Assembly: GCA_903911925.1 (NCBI GenBank)
Contig: CAIWFH010000209.1
Location: 1 to 55,196, forward strand
Length of the DNA stretch: 55,196 bases
Source: an uncultured Acidobacteriaceae bacterium
Lineage (GTDB): Bacteria; Acidobacteriota; Terriglobia; Terriglobales; Acidobacteriaceae
Reading direction: 5' to 3'
Positions 18,609-26,259 of this stretch are shown here, one piece after another; the stretch's first letter is position 1, and each line of letters begins with the position of its first letter. Made by a program: the position numbers and the translations under genes. A model generated the notes under the pieces. It did not search any database, was not told the origin of the DNA, and worked only from the letters and a program-made list of their open reading frames with translations.

Positions 18609-19678
18609 ATTCAAAACAGTCTCAGGCACAAGGATTCGGCCGGCGGCAGTTTTTTGGCTTTGCAGGAGCCGCCGCGGTTACAGCACTGGCAACCGGGCAA
18701 GCGAAGGCACAGCCTGGCGGCGGCAACGTTAACTCAGAAGGAGCAGCGATGCATACAGGAAATGGCGAGTGGACTTACGACATCGTCCAGGGATGGGGAC
18801 AACTACCCGCGGGAACTTCCTTTGGCGGAACGCACGGCGGAATCGCCACTGACAAGGCAGGCCATGTCTACGTGAGTACCCAGAGCGAGACGGGAGTGCT
18901 CGTCTATGGCCAGGACGGCGTCCTGCTCAAAACCATTGCCCACGATTTTCCCGAAGTTCACTCGATGGTCTACGCCGAAGAAGATGGTGAAGAGTATCTC
19001 TACACCACGGTGCAGAAGGGTACTCCCAAAGAGAACTGGCTCTTCGTAAAATTCAAGACCGATGGCACCGTTGTGCAAAAAATCACCGCTCCCGCCGAAG
19101 CCGGCTTCAAGGAGCCGAATGAGTGGAAGCTCACCGCCGCTGTGCCCGGCCCGGATGGCTCTATCTTCATCGCCAACGGTTATGGGGATTCCCGCCTCTT
19201 CCAATTCGACAAGAAGGGCAACTTCAAAAAAAGCTACGGCGGCAAGGGCCACACCGAGGGCCTGTTCGACTGCAATCACGGTGTCTCAGTGGACACGCGC
19301 TACGACCAGCCTCTGATGCTGATCTGCGACCGCGAAAACCGCCGCCTCTGCCATTTCGACTTTGACGGCAAGTTCGTCCGCACCGTCACCCAGCATCTGC
19401 GGCGCCCCTGCCAGATCAGCTTCCACGGTGATTTTGCAGTGATATCGGAACTGGAGGGCCGCGTCACCATTCTCGATAAAGACAACACACCGGTGGCTTT
19501 CCTGGGCGACAATCCGCAAAAATCCCAGTGGGCCAACTACAAAGTCGAGCCCGGCGCCATTACCACGGCTTCGTTCAGCGCCGCCCACGGCGTTCACATC
19601 GACAAGAATGCCAACATCTATGTGTCCGACTGGAACGAGACCGGCCGCATTACCAAACTCGCCCGGGTGACCGCTTAG
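18605..19678 (+). CDS. Tat-exported NHL/six-bladed beta-propeller protein (module B)
   Basis: A 357-residue protein starting in an ATGA overlap with the previous gene. The Tat signal is GFGRRQFFGFAGAAAVTALA. The rest forms repeated blades of the NHL type (GGIATDKAGHVYVSTQSETG, HGVHIDKNANIYVSDWNETG). It is expected in the periplasm as a binding or scaffold protein; some related propellers are lyases or lactonases, but no catalytic residue set can be assigned here. It closes the module B operon, echoing the WD40 propeller in module A. Confidence 0.82.
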   Translation: MNSKQSQAQGFGRRQFFGFAGAAAVTALATGQAKAQPGGGNVNSEGAAMHTGNGEWTYDIVQGWGQLPAGTSFGGTHGGIATDKAGHVYVSTQSETGVLVYGQDGVLLKTIAHDFPEVHSMVYAEEDGEEYLYTTVQKGTPKENWLFVKFKTDGTVVQKITAPAEAGFKEPNEWKLTAAVPGPDGSIFIANGYGDSRLFQFDKKGNFKKSYGGKGHTEGLFDCNHGVSVDTRYDQPLMLICDRENRRLCHFDFDGKFVRTVTQHLRRPCQISFHGDFAVISELEGRVTILDKDNTPVAFLGDNPQKSQWANYKVEPGAITTASFSAAHGVHIDKNANIYVSDWNETGRITKLARVTA

Positions 19679-19736
19679 CTGTCCCGTTCCCCGCCGTCTG
19701 CGCTATCCTTCCGTGGTATCGAAGTAGGAGGGAAAA

Positions 19737-21299
19737 ATGGCGCGCAAACTCAAAACCCTGGCTCTGATCCTCTCAATTGCCCTGATGACTGCGGCTGTGC
19801 CTCGCACAGCCGCGTTCGGGCAGGGTCTGCCTGAACCGCTCACGCCCAAAGCGCCGCCAGCCCCGCATATCAACGGGCCGAAAGTTTACGGCGCCCGGCC
19901 CGGCCACTCCTTTCTGTATCGCATTCCATGCACCGGCACTCGCCCTATCCGTTTCTCTGCAAAGGGCCTGCCGCGGTCGCTCAAGCTTGACGAGAATACC
20001 GGGATTATCTCCGGCAAGACCCCCGCTACCCGCAGCGAATACGAGGTTACACTGCTGGCGGCGAACAGCCTGGGAAAAGACACCCGGCCATTCAGGATCG
20101 TCGTGGGCGACACCATCGGCCTGACTCCGCAGATGGGCTGGAACGATTGGTACACCTTCTACGAACATCCCACGGATGCCGTGGTTCGCAAGTCTGCCGA
20201 CGCCATGATCGCATCGGGTATGGCGGATTATGGGTACCAGTACATTGACATCGACGATGCCTGGCAAAGAAAGCCCGGTGTCAAGGATGCGGCAATCGGT
20301 GAGCTGGTGCGTGACAAGGATGGCGCGATCCTTCCCACGACTCACTTCCCCGATATGGCCGCGCTCACCGCCTATATTCATTCCCTGGGCCTCAAGGCCG
20401 GCATCTACACCTCGCCCGGCCCGCAAACCTGTGCCGGCCGCGAGGGCTCTCTTCGTCACGAGGAAGCCGACGCCCGCCAATACGCGGCCTGGGGCTTTGA
20501 CCTCCTCAAGTACGACATGTGCAGTTATCAGGATTTGATCAAGGAGAAGACCGAGGCCGAATACAAAAAACCTTACGCGCAGATGGGTGCCATCGTGAAA
20601 GGCTTGGACAGGGATGTCGTCTTCAACCTGTGCCAGTACGGTTTCGCCGATGTATGGACATGGGCACGCCAGATTGGCGGCAATTCCTGGCGTACTACCG
20701 GCGACGTCGGCGCTGAGCCAAACAGTTCCCTGCCCGGCTTCTACTCGGTTGGCTTTGCCAATGCAGCGCTGAATGCATTCGCCGGTCCCGGCGGTTGGAA
20801 CGACCCCGATTACATTCTCATCGGCACAGTCGGCGATGCCCACAACATCGAAGCGCCCGCCAAGCCCACCACCCTCACACCCGACGAACAATACAGCTAC
20901 ATGTCGATGTGGTCCCTGATGGCCTCCCCGCTCTTTTACTCGGGAGACATGGCAACCCTCGATCCCTTCACAATCGGCATCCTCTGCAACTCCGAGGTAA
21001 TCGATATTGACCAGGATTCCCTCGGCAAGCAGGCCGTAATTATTCACAAGTCCGCAAAGGAACTCATTCTCGCCAAGCAGCTTGAAGACGGATCGATCGC
21101 AGTCGGCCTATTCAACCTGACCGAACGACCCTCTTCGATCTCGGTTGATTGGAACGCCCTGGGCAGAACCGGGCGTCAAACTGTGCGCGACCTGTGGCGT
21201 CAAAAGGATATCGGCGTCTTCGAAGACAGATACGAGTCCCAGGTGCCGCGTCATGGCATCGTCCTGCTTCGGCTCAGTGAGTCTCGTAAGAAGAAGTGA
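19737..21299 (+). CDS. Secreted alpha-galactosidase-like glycoside hydrolase, GH27, with N-terminal He_PIG domain
   Basis: A 520-residue exported enzyme predicted to remove terminal alpha-galactose (or a related sugar) from glycans. It has a signal peptide (residues 1-28), an Ig-like putative He_PIG domain around residues 45-125, then the GH27 barrel beginning MGWNDWYTF. The predicted nucleophile is Asp260 in LLKYDMCSY and the acid/base is Asp323 in WRTTGDVG. The C-terminal sandwich domain ends the protein. AGGAGGG lies five bases before the ATG. It follows module B by 58 bases and may be read from the same transcript. Exact substrate cannot be read from the sequence. Confidence 0.88.
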   Translation: MARKLKTLALILSIALMTAAVPRTAAFGQGLPEPLTPKAPPAPHINGPKVYGARPGHSFLYRIPCTGTRPIRFSAKGLPRSLKLDENTGIISGKTPATRSEYEVTLLAANSLGKDTRPFRIVVGDTIGLTPQMGWNDWYTFYEHPTDAVVRKSADAMIASGMADYGYQYIDIDDAWQRKPGVKDAAIGELVRDKDGAILPTTHFPDMAALTAYIHSLGLKAGIYTSPGPQTCAGREGSLRHEEADARQYAAWGFDLLKYDMCSYQDLIKEKTEAEYKKPYAQMGAIVKGLDRDVVFNLCQYGFADVWTWARQIGGNSWRTTGDVGAEPNSSLPGFYSVGFANAALNAFAGPGGWNDPDYILIGTVGDAHNIEAPAKPTTLTPDEQYSYMSMWSLMASPLFYSGDMATLDPFTIGILCNSEVIDIDQDSLGKQAVIIHKSAKELILAKQLEDGSIAVGLFNLTERPSSISVDWNALGRTGRQTVRDLWRQKDIGVFEDRYESQVPRHGIVLLRLSESRKKK

Positions 21300-21311
21300 G
21301 ATTCATCCAGC

Positions 21312-21344
21312 GGCGGTAAGAGGTATCATTGCGAACCTACCGCC
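21312..21344. terminator. Possible bidirectional terminator hairpin
   Basis: Arms GGCGGTA (21312-21318) and TACCGCC (21338-21344), with a further inner AGGT/ACCT pair, lie between the convergent GH27 and ABC permease genes and overlap the permease stop. No strong T run is present on either side. Confidence 0.3.
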
Positions 21345-22368
21345 ACCGGAAGATCCGCAGCGAAACGCCAAAAGCCGCCACCAGCCACGCCGTCAATATC
21401 GCAACAGGAATTCCCAACTGCCCCAGGCTCATGCCCTGCAGCATGTTCCCGCGCATCGCATCGATAGCTGCGGTCAGCGGCAGCGCGCGCACCAGCGGTT
21501 GAATCACAATCGGGAAGCGCGATGCTGAAAAAAAGATGCCGCTGAGAATCCACATCGGAAGCATCACCAGGTTCATCAAGCCTGAGACCACTTCCATATT
21601 CTTGGCGCGGGAGGCCACCAGCAGGCCAAGGGCAGAGAATGCCAGCGAAGTGAGCACGCACAAGAATCCCAACTGCCACAGTGGTCCGCGAAACGGCACG
21701 CCGAAGACCAGACGCGCAAAGCCCAGGAAAGCCAACACCTCAAGAACCAGCATGGCCAGCCGTGAAAGAATAAACGACATCAGATACTGCCACCGCGGCA
21801 TGGGTGAAGCCACCAGCCGCTTGAGCAATTTCTTCTGTCGGGCCTCAACAATCGAAAAGCCAAGCCCCCACATCGCCGACCCCATCAGGTTCATGCCCAG
21901 CAGGCCGGGTATCACAAAGTCGATGTAGCGCGAGCCGGTTTCGTGAACCAACTGGTTCTGCACATGAACCGCATCCCGCTGGCCCGCCGCGGCTTGCAGG
22001 TCGCGATCCACCAGCATACGCGCGGTGCGCGCATCGGGATTGGTATCGTCGAATTTGTACGTAACGCCAGCCGGCGATTCGATCGCCAGCAACAAAATAT
22101 TGCCGGTGGCCAATGCCTTTGCACCCCGGACCTCGTCCATCGTCGAGGCCGACAATCCCTTGTCTTCGGCCAGTGCTCGTGCGAGTTGGCCGGTCGTGGC
22201 GCCCACTCGCAGTACGTCCGCGGGCCGGTTCCTGAAGGCAATCCCCAACCCCACGGCCAGCAAAATCGGAAAAATGAAAATCCAGAAGATGGCCTCAGGC
22301 TCGCGCAGAATCAGCCGAAAGCGCACGATGGTGAGCTGGTAAAGGCTGCTTTGTTCCAGTCTATTCAT
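21337..22368 (-). CDS. ABC-2 type transporter permease
   Basis: A 343-residue membrane protein with one N-terminal membrane segment (IFWIFIFPILLAVGLGIAF), a long extracytoplasmic loop of about 150 residues, and five C-terminal membrane segments including VIPGLLGMNLMGSAMWGLGF. This is the layout of ABC-2/NodJ-type exporters. It overlaps the ATPase gene by 8 bases, so the two are translated together and form a heteromeric exporter. The substrate is unknown; family members export drugs, polysaccharides or lipids. Confidence 0.9.
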   Translation of the reverse strand: MNRLEQSSLYQLTIVRFRLILREPEAIFWIFIFPILLAVGLGIAFRNRPADVLRVGATTGQLARALAEDKGLSASTMDEVRGAKALATGNILLLAIESPAGVTYKFDDTNPDARTARMLVDRDLQAAAGQRDAVHVQNQLVHETGSRYIDFVIPGLLGMNLMGSAMWGLGFSIVEARQKKLLKRLVASPMPRWQYLMSFILSRLAMLVLEVLAFLGFARLVFGVPFRGPLWQLGFLCVLTSLAFSALGLLVASRAKNMEVVSGLMNLVMLPMWILSGIFFSASRFPIVIQPLVRALPLTAAIDAMRGNMLQGMSLGQLGIPVAILTAWLVAAFGVSLRIFRWR

Positions 22369-23347
22369 CGCGCAGATTCCTTCCCGTCAATCCGACAAAT
22401 ACATCTTCAAGCGATGCGGAATGCGTTCGAAACTCGCTCAAGTGCAATCCCTGCGCACTGAGCGCCGCAAAGATGCGCGGCACGGCCACGTGCAGTTCGC
22501 TCACTGAAAGCTGATGCAAGCCGGCGTCCACGCGATGCGACTGAATGCCGGGAATGGCCAGCAGTGCCGCGGCATTTACAACGCCATGACTCCTCTCCTC
22601 GCCGGTCACGGCAAACTCCACAACGTGTTCCGCGCCGACTGAAGCGATCAGTTGCTGCACCGTGCCACGAGCGATGACGCGCCCGTGATCTATAATGGCC
22701 ACGCGATCGCAAAGCCGCTCTGCCTCTTCCATGTAGTGGGTGGTCAGAATGATGGTCCGCCCCGCAAGCTTCAACTGGTCCACCAGGTCCCACAAGTGGC
22801 GACGCGCCTGCGGATCGAGGCCAGTCGTCGGCTCGTCAAGAAACAGCAATTCCGGATCGCCGACCAGCGCGCAGGCCATGGCCAGCCGCTGCTTTTGCCC
22901 GCCTGAAAGCGTACCTACGCGGGCGCCTCGCTTCTCTTCCAGTTGCGCCGTGCGGATGGACTCGTCAACCGAAATGCCCTGCCGATAGAAGCTGCGAAAC
23001 AACCGCAGCGTCTCCTCTACCGTGAGCTTGTCGGGAAACTGCGTCTCCTGCAACTGCACGCCTATCCGCTGCCGCAAAGCGCGGGCGCCGGTATTCCAGT
23101 CCAGTCCCAGCAGCTGCACCTGTCCCGCATCAGGCTCGGTGAGCCCTTCGCATATTTCAATGGTGGTTGTCTTCCCCGCTCCATTGGGTCCCAGCAATCC
23201 GAAGCACTCGCCGCTTGCTACCTCAAGGTCAAGCCCATCCACGGCCACAACGTCGCCGAATGCCTTGCGCAGCCCTGAGAGCTTGAGCGAAGGGGAGCGC
23301 GAACCGCGCTCAGGCGTGGGAATCACACCAGTCTGCAAATCCGTCAA
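22361..23347 (-). CDS. ABC transporter ATP-binding protein
   Basis: A 328-residue ATPase of the ABC-2 exporter. Walker A is GPNGAGKTTT, the signature is LSGGQKQR, and Walker B is LLFLDEPTTGLDP, followed by the switch His in TTHYMEE. An approximately 90-residue C-terminal extension follows the ATPase core, as in drug-resistance/daunorubicin-type exporters. It is the first gene of a two-gene minus-strand operon with the permease at 21337. Confidence 0.93.
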   Translation of the reverse strand: MTDLQTGVIPTPERGSRSPSLKLSGLRKAFGDVVAVDGLDLEVASGECFGLLGPNGAGKTTTIEICEGLTEPDAGQVQLLGLDWNTGARALRQRIGVQLQETQFPDKLTVEETLRLFRSFYRQGISVDESIRTAQLEEKRGARVGTLSGGQKQRLAMACALVGDPELLFLDEPTTGLDPQARRHLWDLVDQLKLAGRTIILTTHYMEEAERLCDRVAIIDHGRVIARGTVQQLIASVGAEHVVEFAVTGEERSHGVVNAAALLAIPGIQSHRVDAGLHQLSVSELHVAVPRIFAALSAQGLHLSEFRTHSASLEDVFVGLTGRNLRDE

Positions 23348-23409
23348 AGTCCAACCCCCGCCCCAAGACTAAGGTGAAACGGGAGTTCCAGGCAAGCCGC
23401 CCCGCTCGC

Positions 23410-24297
23410 TTATCGGTAAATCTCCGGGATGAAGTTCTGCTCCTGGATCGGCGGCCGCACGTATTTCGTCTTTTCGAGCTTGGGCAACACCAGCGTCTCT
23501 GGCGTCAGGTCCCGATAGACAAACTGCGACAGCAAGTGCCGCATGACATTCAGCCGTGCGCACTTTTTGTTTTCGGCGTTCACCACGTACCAAGGCACCT
23601 GCTTGGTATCGGTAACCGCGAGCATCTCGTCCTTGGCGCGCGAGTAATCCGCCCAGTGCTTGCGCGACTCCAGGTCCATGGGGCTCAGTTTCCAGCGCTT
23701 GGTCACGTTCTTCATGCGGTCCTGAAAGCGCCGTTCCTGTTCCTCGTCGCTCACTGAAAACCAATACTTGATGAGCCGAATCCCCGACCGCACCAGCATG
23801 CGCTCGAACTCCGGGCAGCTCTGCATGAACTCAAGGTACTGCGCCTCGCTGCAGAAGCCCATCACGCGCTCAACGCCGGCGCGGTTGTACCAGCTGCGGT
23901 CAAACAGCACAATCTCTCCCGCTGCGGGCAAATGAGCAACGTACCGTTGAAAGTACCACTGCGATTGTTCGCGCTCGGTCGGCGTGCCCAGCGCCACCAC
24001 CCGGCAAACGCGTGGGTTGAGCGACTCCGTGATTCGCTTGATGGCGCCGCCCTTGCCTGCCGCGTCCCGGCCCTCAAACAGCACCACAACTCGCAGCTTT
24101 TCGCTTCGAACCCATTCCTGCAGCTTCACCAGTTCAATCTGCAGGCGGCGCAATTCGCGTTCATAGTCGATATCCTTGCCCAACCGCAAAGCCTTGCCGT
24201 TCACCGGCGCGGGCAGGTCCCCGCCTTTGGCGATGCCCCCGACATCTGTTCCGCCCGGCACAGCTGCCGGCGGCGCCTCCTTGTCCTTGACTTTCAT
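23410..24297 (-). CDS. ppk2: Polyphosphate kinase 2 family protein
   Basis: A 295-residue PPK2 enzyme that transfers phosphate between polyphosphate and nucleotides in the cytoplasm. Walker A is FEGRDAAGKGGAIKR, followed by the characteristic LNPRVCRVVALGTPTERE and YFQRYVAHLPAAGEIVLFDRSWYNRAGVE with the Walker B Asp. The start at 24297 has AAGGTGG just upstream; the frame is open to 24345 but without support. The single-domain length fits class I PPK2. Direction (NTP synthesis or polyphosphate synthesis) cannot be decided from sequence. It is divergent from the methyltransferase at 24566. Confidence 0.9.
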   Translation of the reverse strand: MKVKDKEAPPAAVPGGTDVGGIAKGGDLPAPVNGKALRLGKDIDYERELRRLQIELVKLQEWVRSEKLRVVVLFEGRDAAGKGGAIKRITESLNPRVCRVVALGTPTEREQSQWYFQRYVAHLPAAGEIVLFDRSWYNRAGVERVMGFCSEAQYLEFMQSCPEFERMLVRSGIRLIKYWFSVSDEEQERRFQDRMKNVTKRWKLSPMDLESRKHWADYSRAKDEMLAVTDTKQVPWYVVNAENKKCARLNVMRHLLSQFVYRDLTPETLVLPKLEKTKYVRPPIQEQNFIPEIYR

Positions 24298-24565
24298 TTG
24301 CCACCTTCTTGCCTGACGGCTACGGGCCCTTGCGCAGACCCGCATTCTTGCAAAGTACCTATCGGCACTTTTCGTGCCGTCGCGACCATAATAGTCCTAT
24401 AACCCGCCAAGTGAGGCGCACCGCGCAGATTACACCGGAAAGTCCGGTGCCGTCCTAGGGCGCAACATATGGCCAGCCGTCTATAATGGACTGGCGATTC
24501 CCCGCCTTTACGCTCTGCCAGCATTGCGTAATACACTCTTCCCAGCGGTTCCAAGGAGAAGGCAT
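24298..24565. promoter_or_regulatory. Divergent promoter region with two perfect hairpins
   Basis: 268 bases between divergent genes. Two perfect inverted repeats are present: CGGCAC/GTGCCG at 24363-24379 with a 5-base spacer, and CACCGGA/TCCGGTG at 24433-24449 with a 3-base spacer. A perfect -10 hexamer TATAAT lies at 24482-24487 reading toward the methyltransferase, but with no good -35 box at 16-18 bases. Confidence 0.45.
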
Positions 24566-25378
24566 TTGGCTACGATAGAGGTTCCCCGCGATCTGGACGC
24601 AGTGCTTGACGATGCCTGGGATGCGGCGCGCAAGATTCCCGGATATCTGATGGAAAACGAAGCCCGCCTTCTGGGGACGATTGCCGCCTGCGTGCCGGCC
24701 GGCGGGGCGATTGTTGAGACCGGCAGTTTCAAAGGCAAGTCCACGGTCATGCTCGCCAAAGTGGCGGCCCATTACGGTCTGGGGCCCATTGTTGCCATTG
24801 ATCCGCATAACTCGCCAATCCTGTTGGATTGCGAATCGGATCCGGAGGCAACATCCTATAAGGATTTTCTAAGAAACATTGAGGCGGCTGGAGTCGCCAA
24901 CCAGGTAGAGATCCACCTGGCTTATTCTCACCAGGTGTCGATTTCCTGGAGCCGCCCCATCCGCTTTTTGTGGATCGATGGCGACCACACATACGAAGGC
25001 GCCAAAACGGACTTCGACGGCTTTATCAAGCACCTCAATCCGCAGGGTGTCGTAGCCTTCCACGATGCGCTCAATGTTTTTCCAGGGCCCATCCGGGTCT
25101 TTGTCGAAGATGTTTTACGTAGCGACGAGTTTGGCGCAGCAGGGTTTGTTCACTCCATCGCGTGGTCGCAGTTCCGGCCGAATGACGGCGGCCGGTTTCA
25201 GAAACAGCGGGCCGCGCTCGGCCGTTCAGCCGCGCGGCTCATTCCTTTCGTCGCAGACGGCGAAAAACTGCACGGTCTGACGAAACTGCGCTACAAGTTG
25301 AATCGTTCCCGCGTTCCGCGGTCTGCCGTCCATCCAGCCGATTGGGTTTCCCTTCTGGATCGGCCGATGCAAAGCTGA
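24566..25378 (+). CDS. Class I SAM-dependent methyltransferase (Methyltransf_24-like)
   Basis: A 270-residue protein. The start is TTG at 24566, supported by AAGGAG six bases upstream; the frame extends to 24524 without a ribosome site. Motif I is IVETGSFKGKST, followed by VAIDPHNSP, and the family hallmark FLWIDGDHTYEGAKTDFDGF. The acceptor is unknown. Such enzymes often sit in glycan or natural-product clusters. The next gene encodes a second protein with the same motif I pattern. Confidence 0.82.
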   Translation: MATIEVPRDLDAVLDDAWDAARKIPGYLMENEARLLGTIAACVPAGGAIVETGSFKGKSTVMLAKVAAHYGLGPIVAIDPHNSPILLDCESDPEATSYKDFLRNIEAAGVANQVEIHLAYSHQVSISWSRPIRFLWIDGDHTYEGAKTDFDGFIKHLNPQGVVAFHDALNVFPGPIRVFVEDVLRSDEFGAAGFVHSIAWSQFRPNDGGRFQKQRAALGRSAARLIPFVADGEKLHGLTKLRYKLNRSRVPRSAVHPADWVSLLDRPMQS

Positions 25379-25485
25379 GTTACAAATCTGGGCATAACTC
25401 ACCGTCTTGAAGAGACAGTGCAGTTCTGAACTGCGGGTAAGATCAACGTGCAAATTCGATTGCGCAAAAGCGCGGCAGGTGAAAT

Positions 25486-26124
25486 ATGGGACTCTTTCGA
25501 AAGAAGCTGAAACAGGAGCATAAAATCTTGCTGCAGGCCGAACGGGCCAAGGGCGCTCTCTTGCCTGAGTATCACCGCGCCACGCCGGAGTGCCCTCACC
25601 CCAAGCGCTGGAGCATGTATGACTCCATGACTGCCGAAGCGGAGGTCCTGGAATTGTTGCGAACGCTGGTCACCACGATCAAACCGGAGTTGATTGTCGA
25701 AACCGGCTCCTTTCTCGGCGTGAGCACCATCTGGATGGCGGAAGGCCTGAAGCAAAACGGCTTTGGCAAAATCGTCAGTTGCGAACTTGATCCGGTTGTA
25801 TTCGCCAAAGCCAGCCAGAAGATCGCAGACTCCGGCCTGTCTCAATGGATCGATCTGCGCCACGAGTCGAGCCTCGATATGAAGATCGAGGGCGCCATCG
25901 ACCTGTTCTACAGCGATAGCGAGATATCCATTCGCGAGCAAGAAGTCCGTCACTTCCTTCCGCAAATCAACCCGAACGGACTCATCCTGATCCACGATGC
26001 CAGTTCGCACCAGAAAATCGTGCGCGAGGCCGCTTTTAGATTGCAAGCCGAGGGACTTATTTCCGTAGTATGTCTACCCACGCCGCGGGGACTGGTCATC
26101 GCGCAAAAGCGTCAAGGCAACTAG
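25486..26124 (+). CDS. Class I SAM-dependent methyltransferase, second of a pair
   Basis: A 212-residue protein with motif I IVETGSFLGVSTIWMAE, an acidic motif II (VSCELDPVVF), and a later LFYSDSEISIREQEV segment followed by LILIHDAS, typical of Methyltransf_24/cephalosporin-hydroxylase-like proteins. GCAGGTGAA precedes the ATG. It lies 107 bases after a related methyltransferase gene on the same strand, so the two may act on the same or similar molecules. Substrate unknown. Confidence 0.78.
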   Translation: MGLFRKKLKQEHKILLQAERAKGALLPEYHRATPECPHPKRWSMYDSMTAEAEVLELLRTLVTTIKPELIVETGSFLGVSTIWMAEGLKQNGFGKIVSCELDPVVFAKASQKIADSGLSQWIDLRHESSLDMKIEGAIDLFYSDSEISIREQEVRHFLPQINPNGLILIHDASSHQKIVREAAFRLQAEGLISVVCLPTPRGLVIAQKRQGN

Positions 26125-26175
26125 AGCATTCTCCACCGCAGCGCCGCAACCGCAACGCAGCGCCGCAATAGCCCT

Positions 26176-26227
26176 GTAGCGCTGGCCTCCTGGCCGGCTG
26201 TAGCGCGGACGTCCCCGTCCGCGCTCG
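26176..26227 (+). repeat. REP-like double hairpin, copy 2 (GTAG-headed)
   Basis: A 52-base element aligning end to end with copy 1 at 2692-2743, with 7 differences. Both hairpins here are headed by GTAG. In the second hairpin a G-C pair of copy 1 has become A-T on both arms (GCGGACG/CGTCCGC), a compensatory change that argues the stem is selected or was formed by a hairpin-based copying process. It lies between the convergent methyltransferase and tex genes. Confidence 0.72.
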
Positions 26228-26259
26228 ACCAAGCTGATTTCTCGACGCCCGCCGCGACT

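Noticed and set aside
19773..21047. Open frame of 424 codons opposite the GH27 gene
   Set aside because: Shadow of a well-supported enzyme with visible catalytic residues on the other strand.
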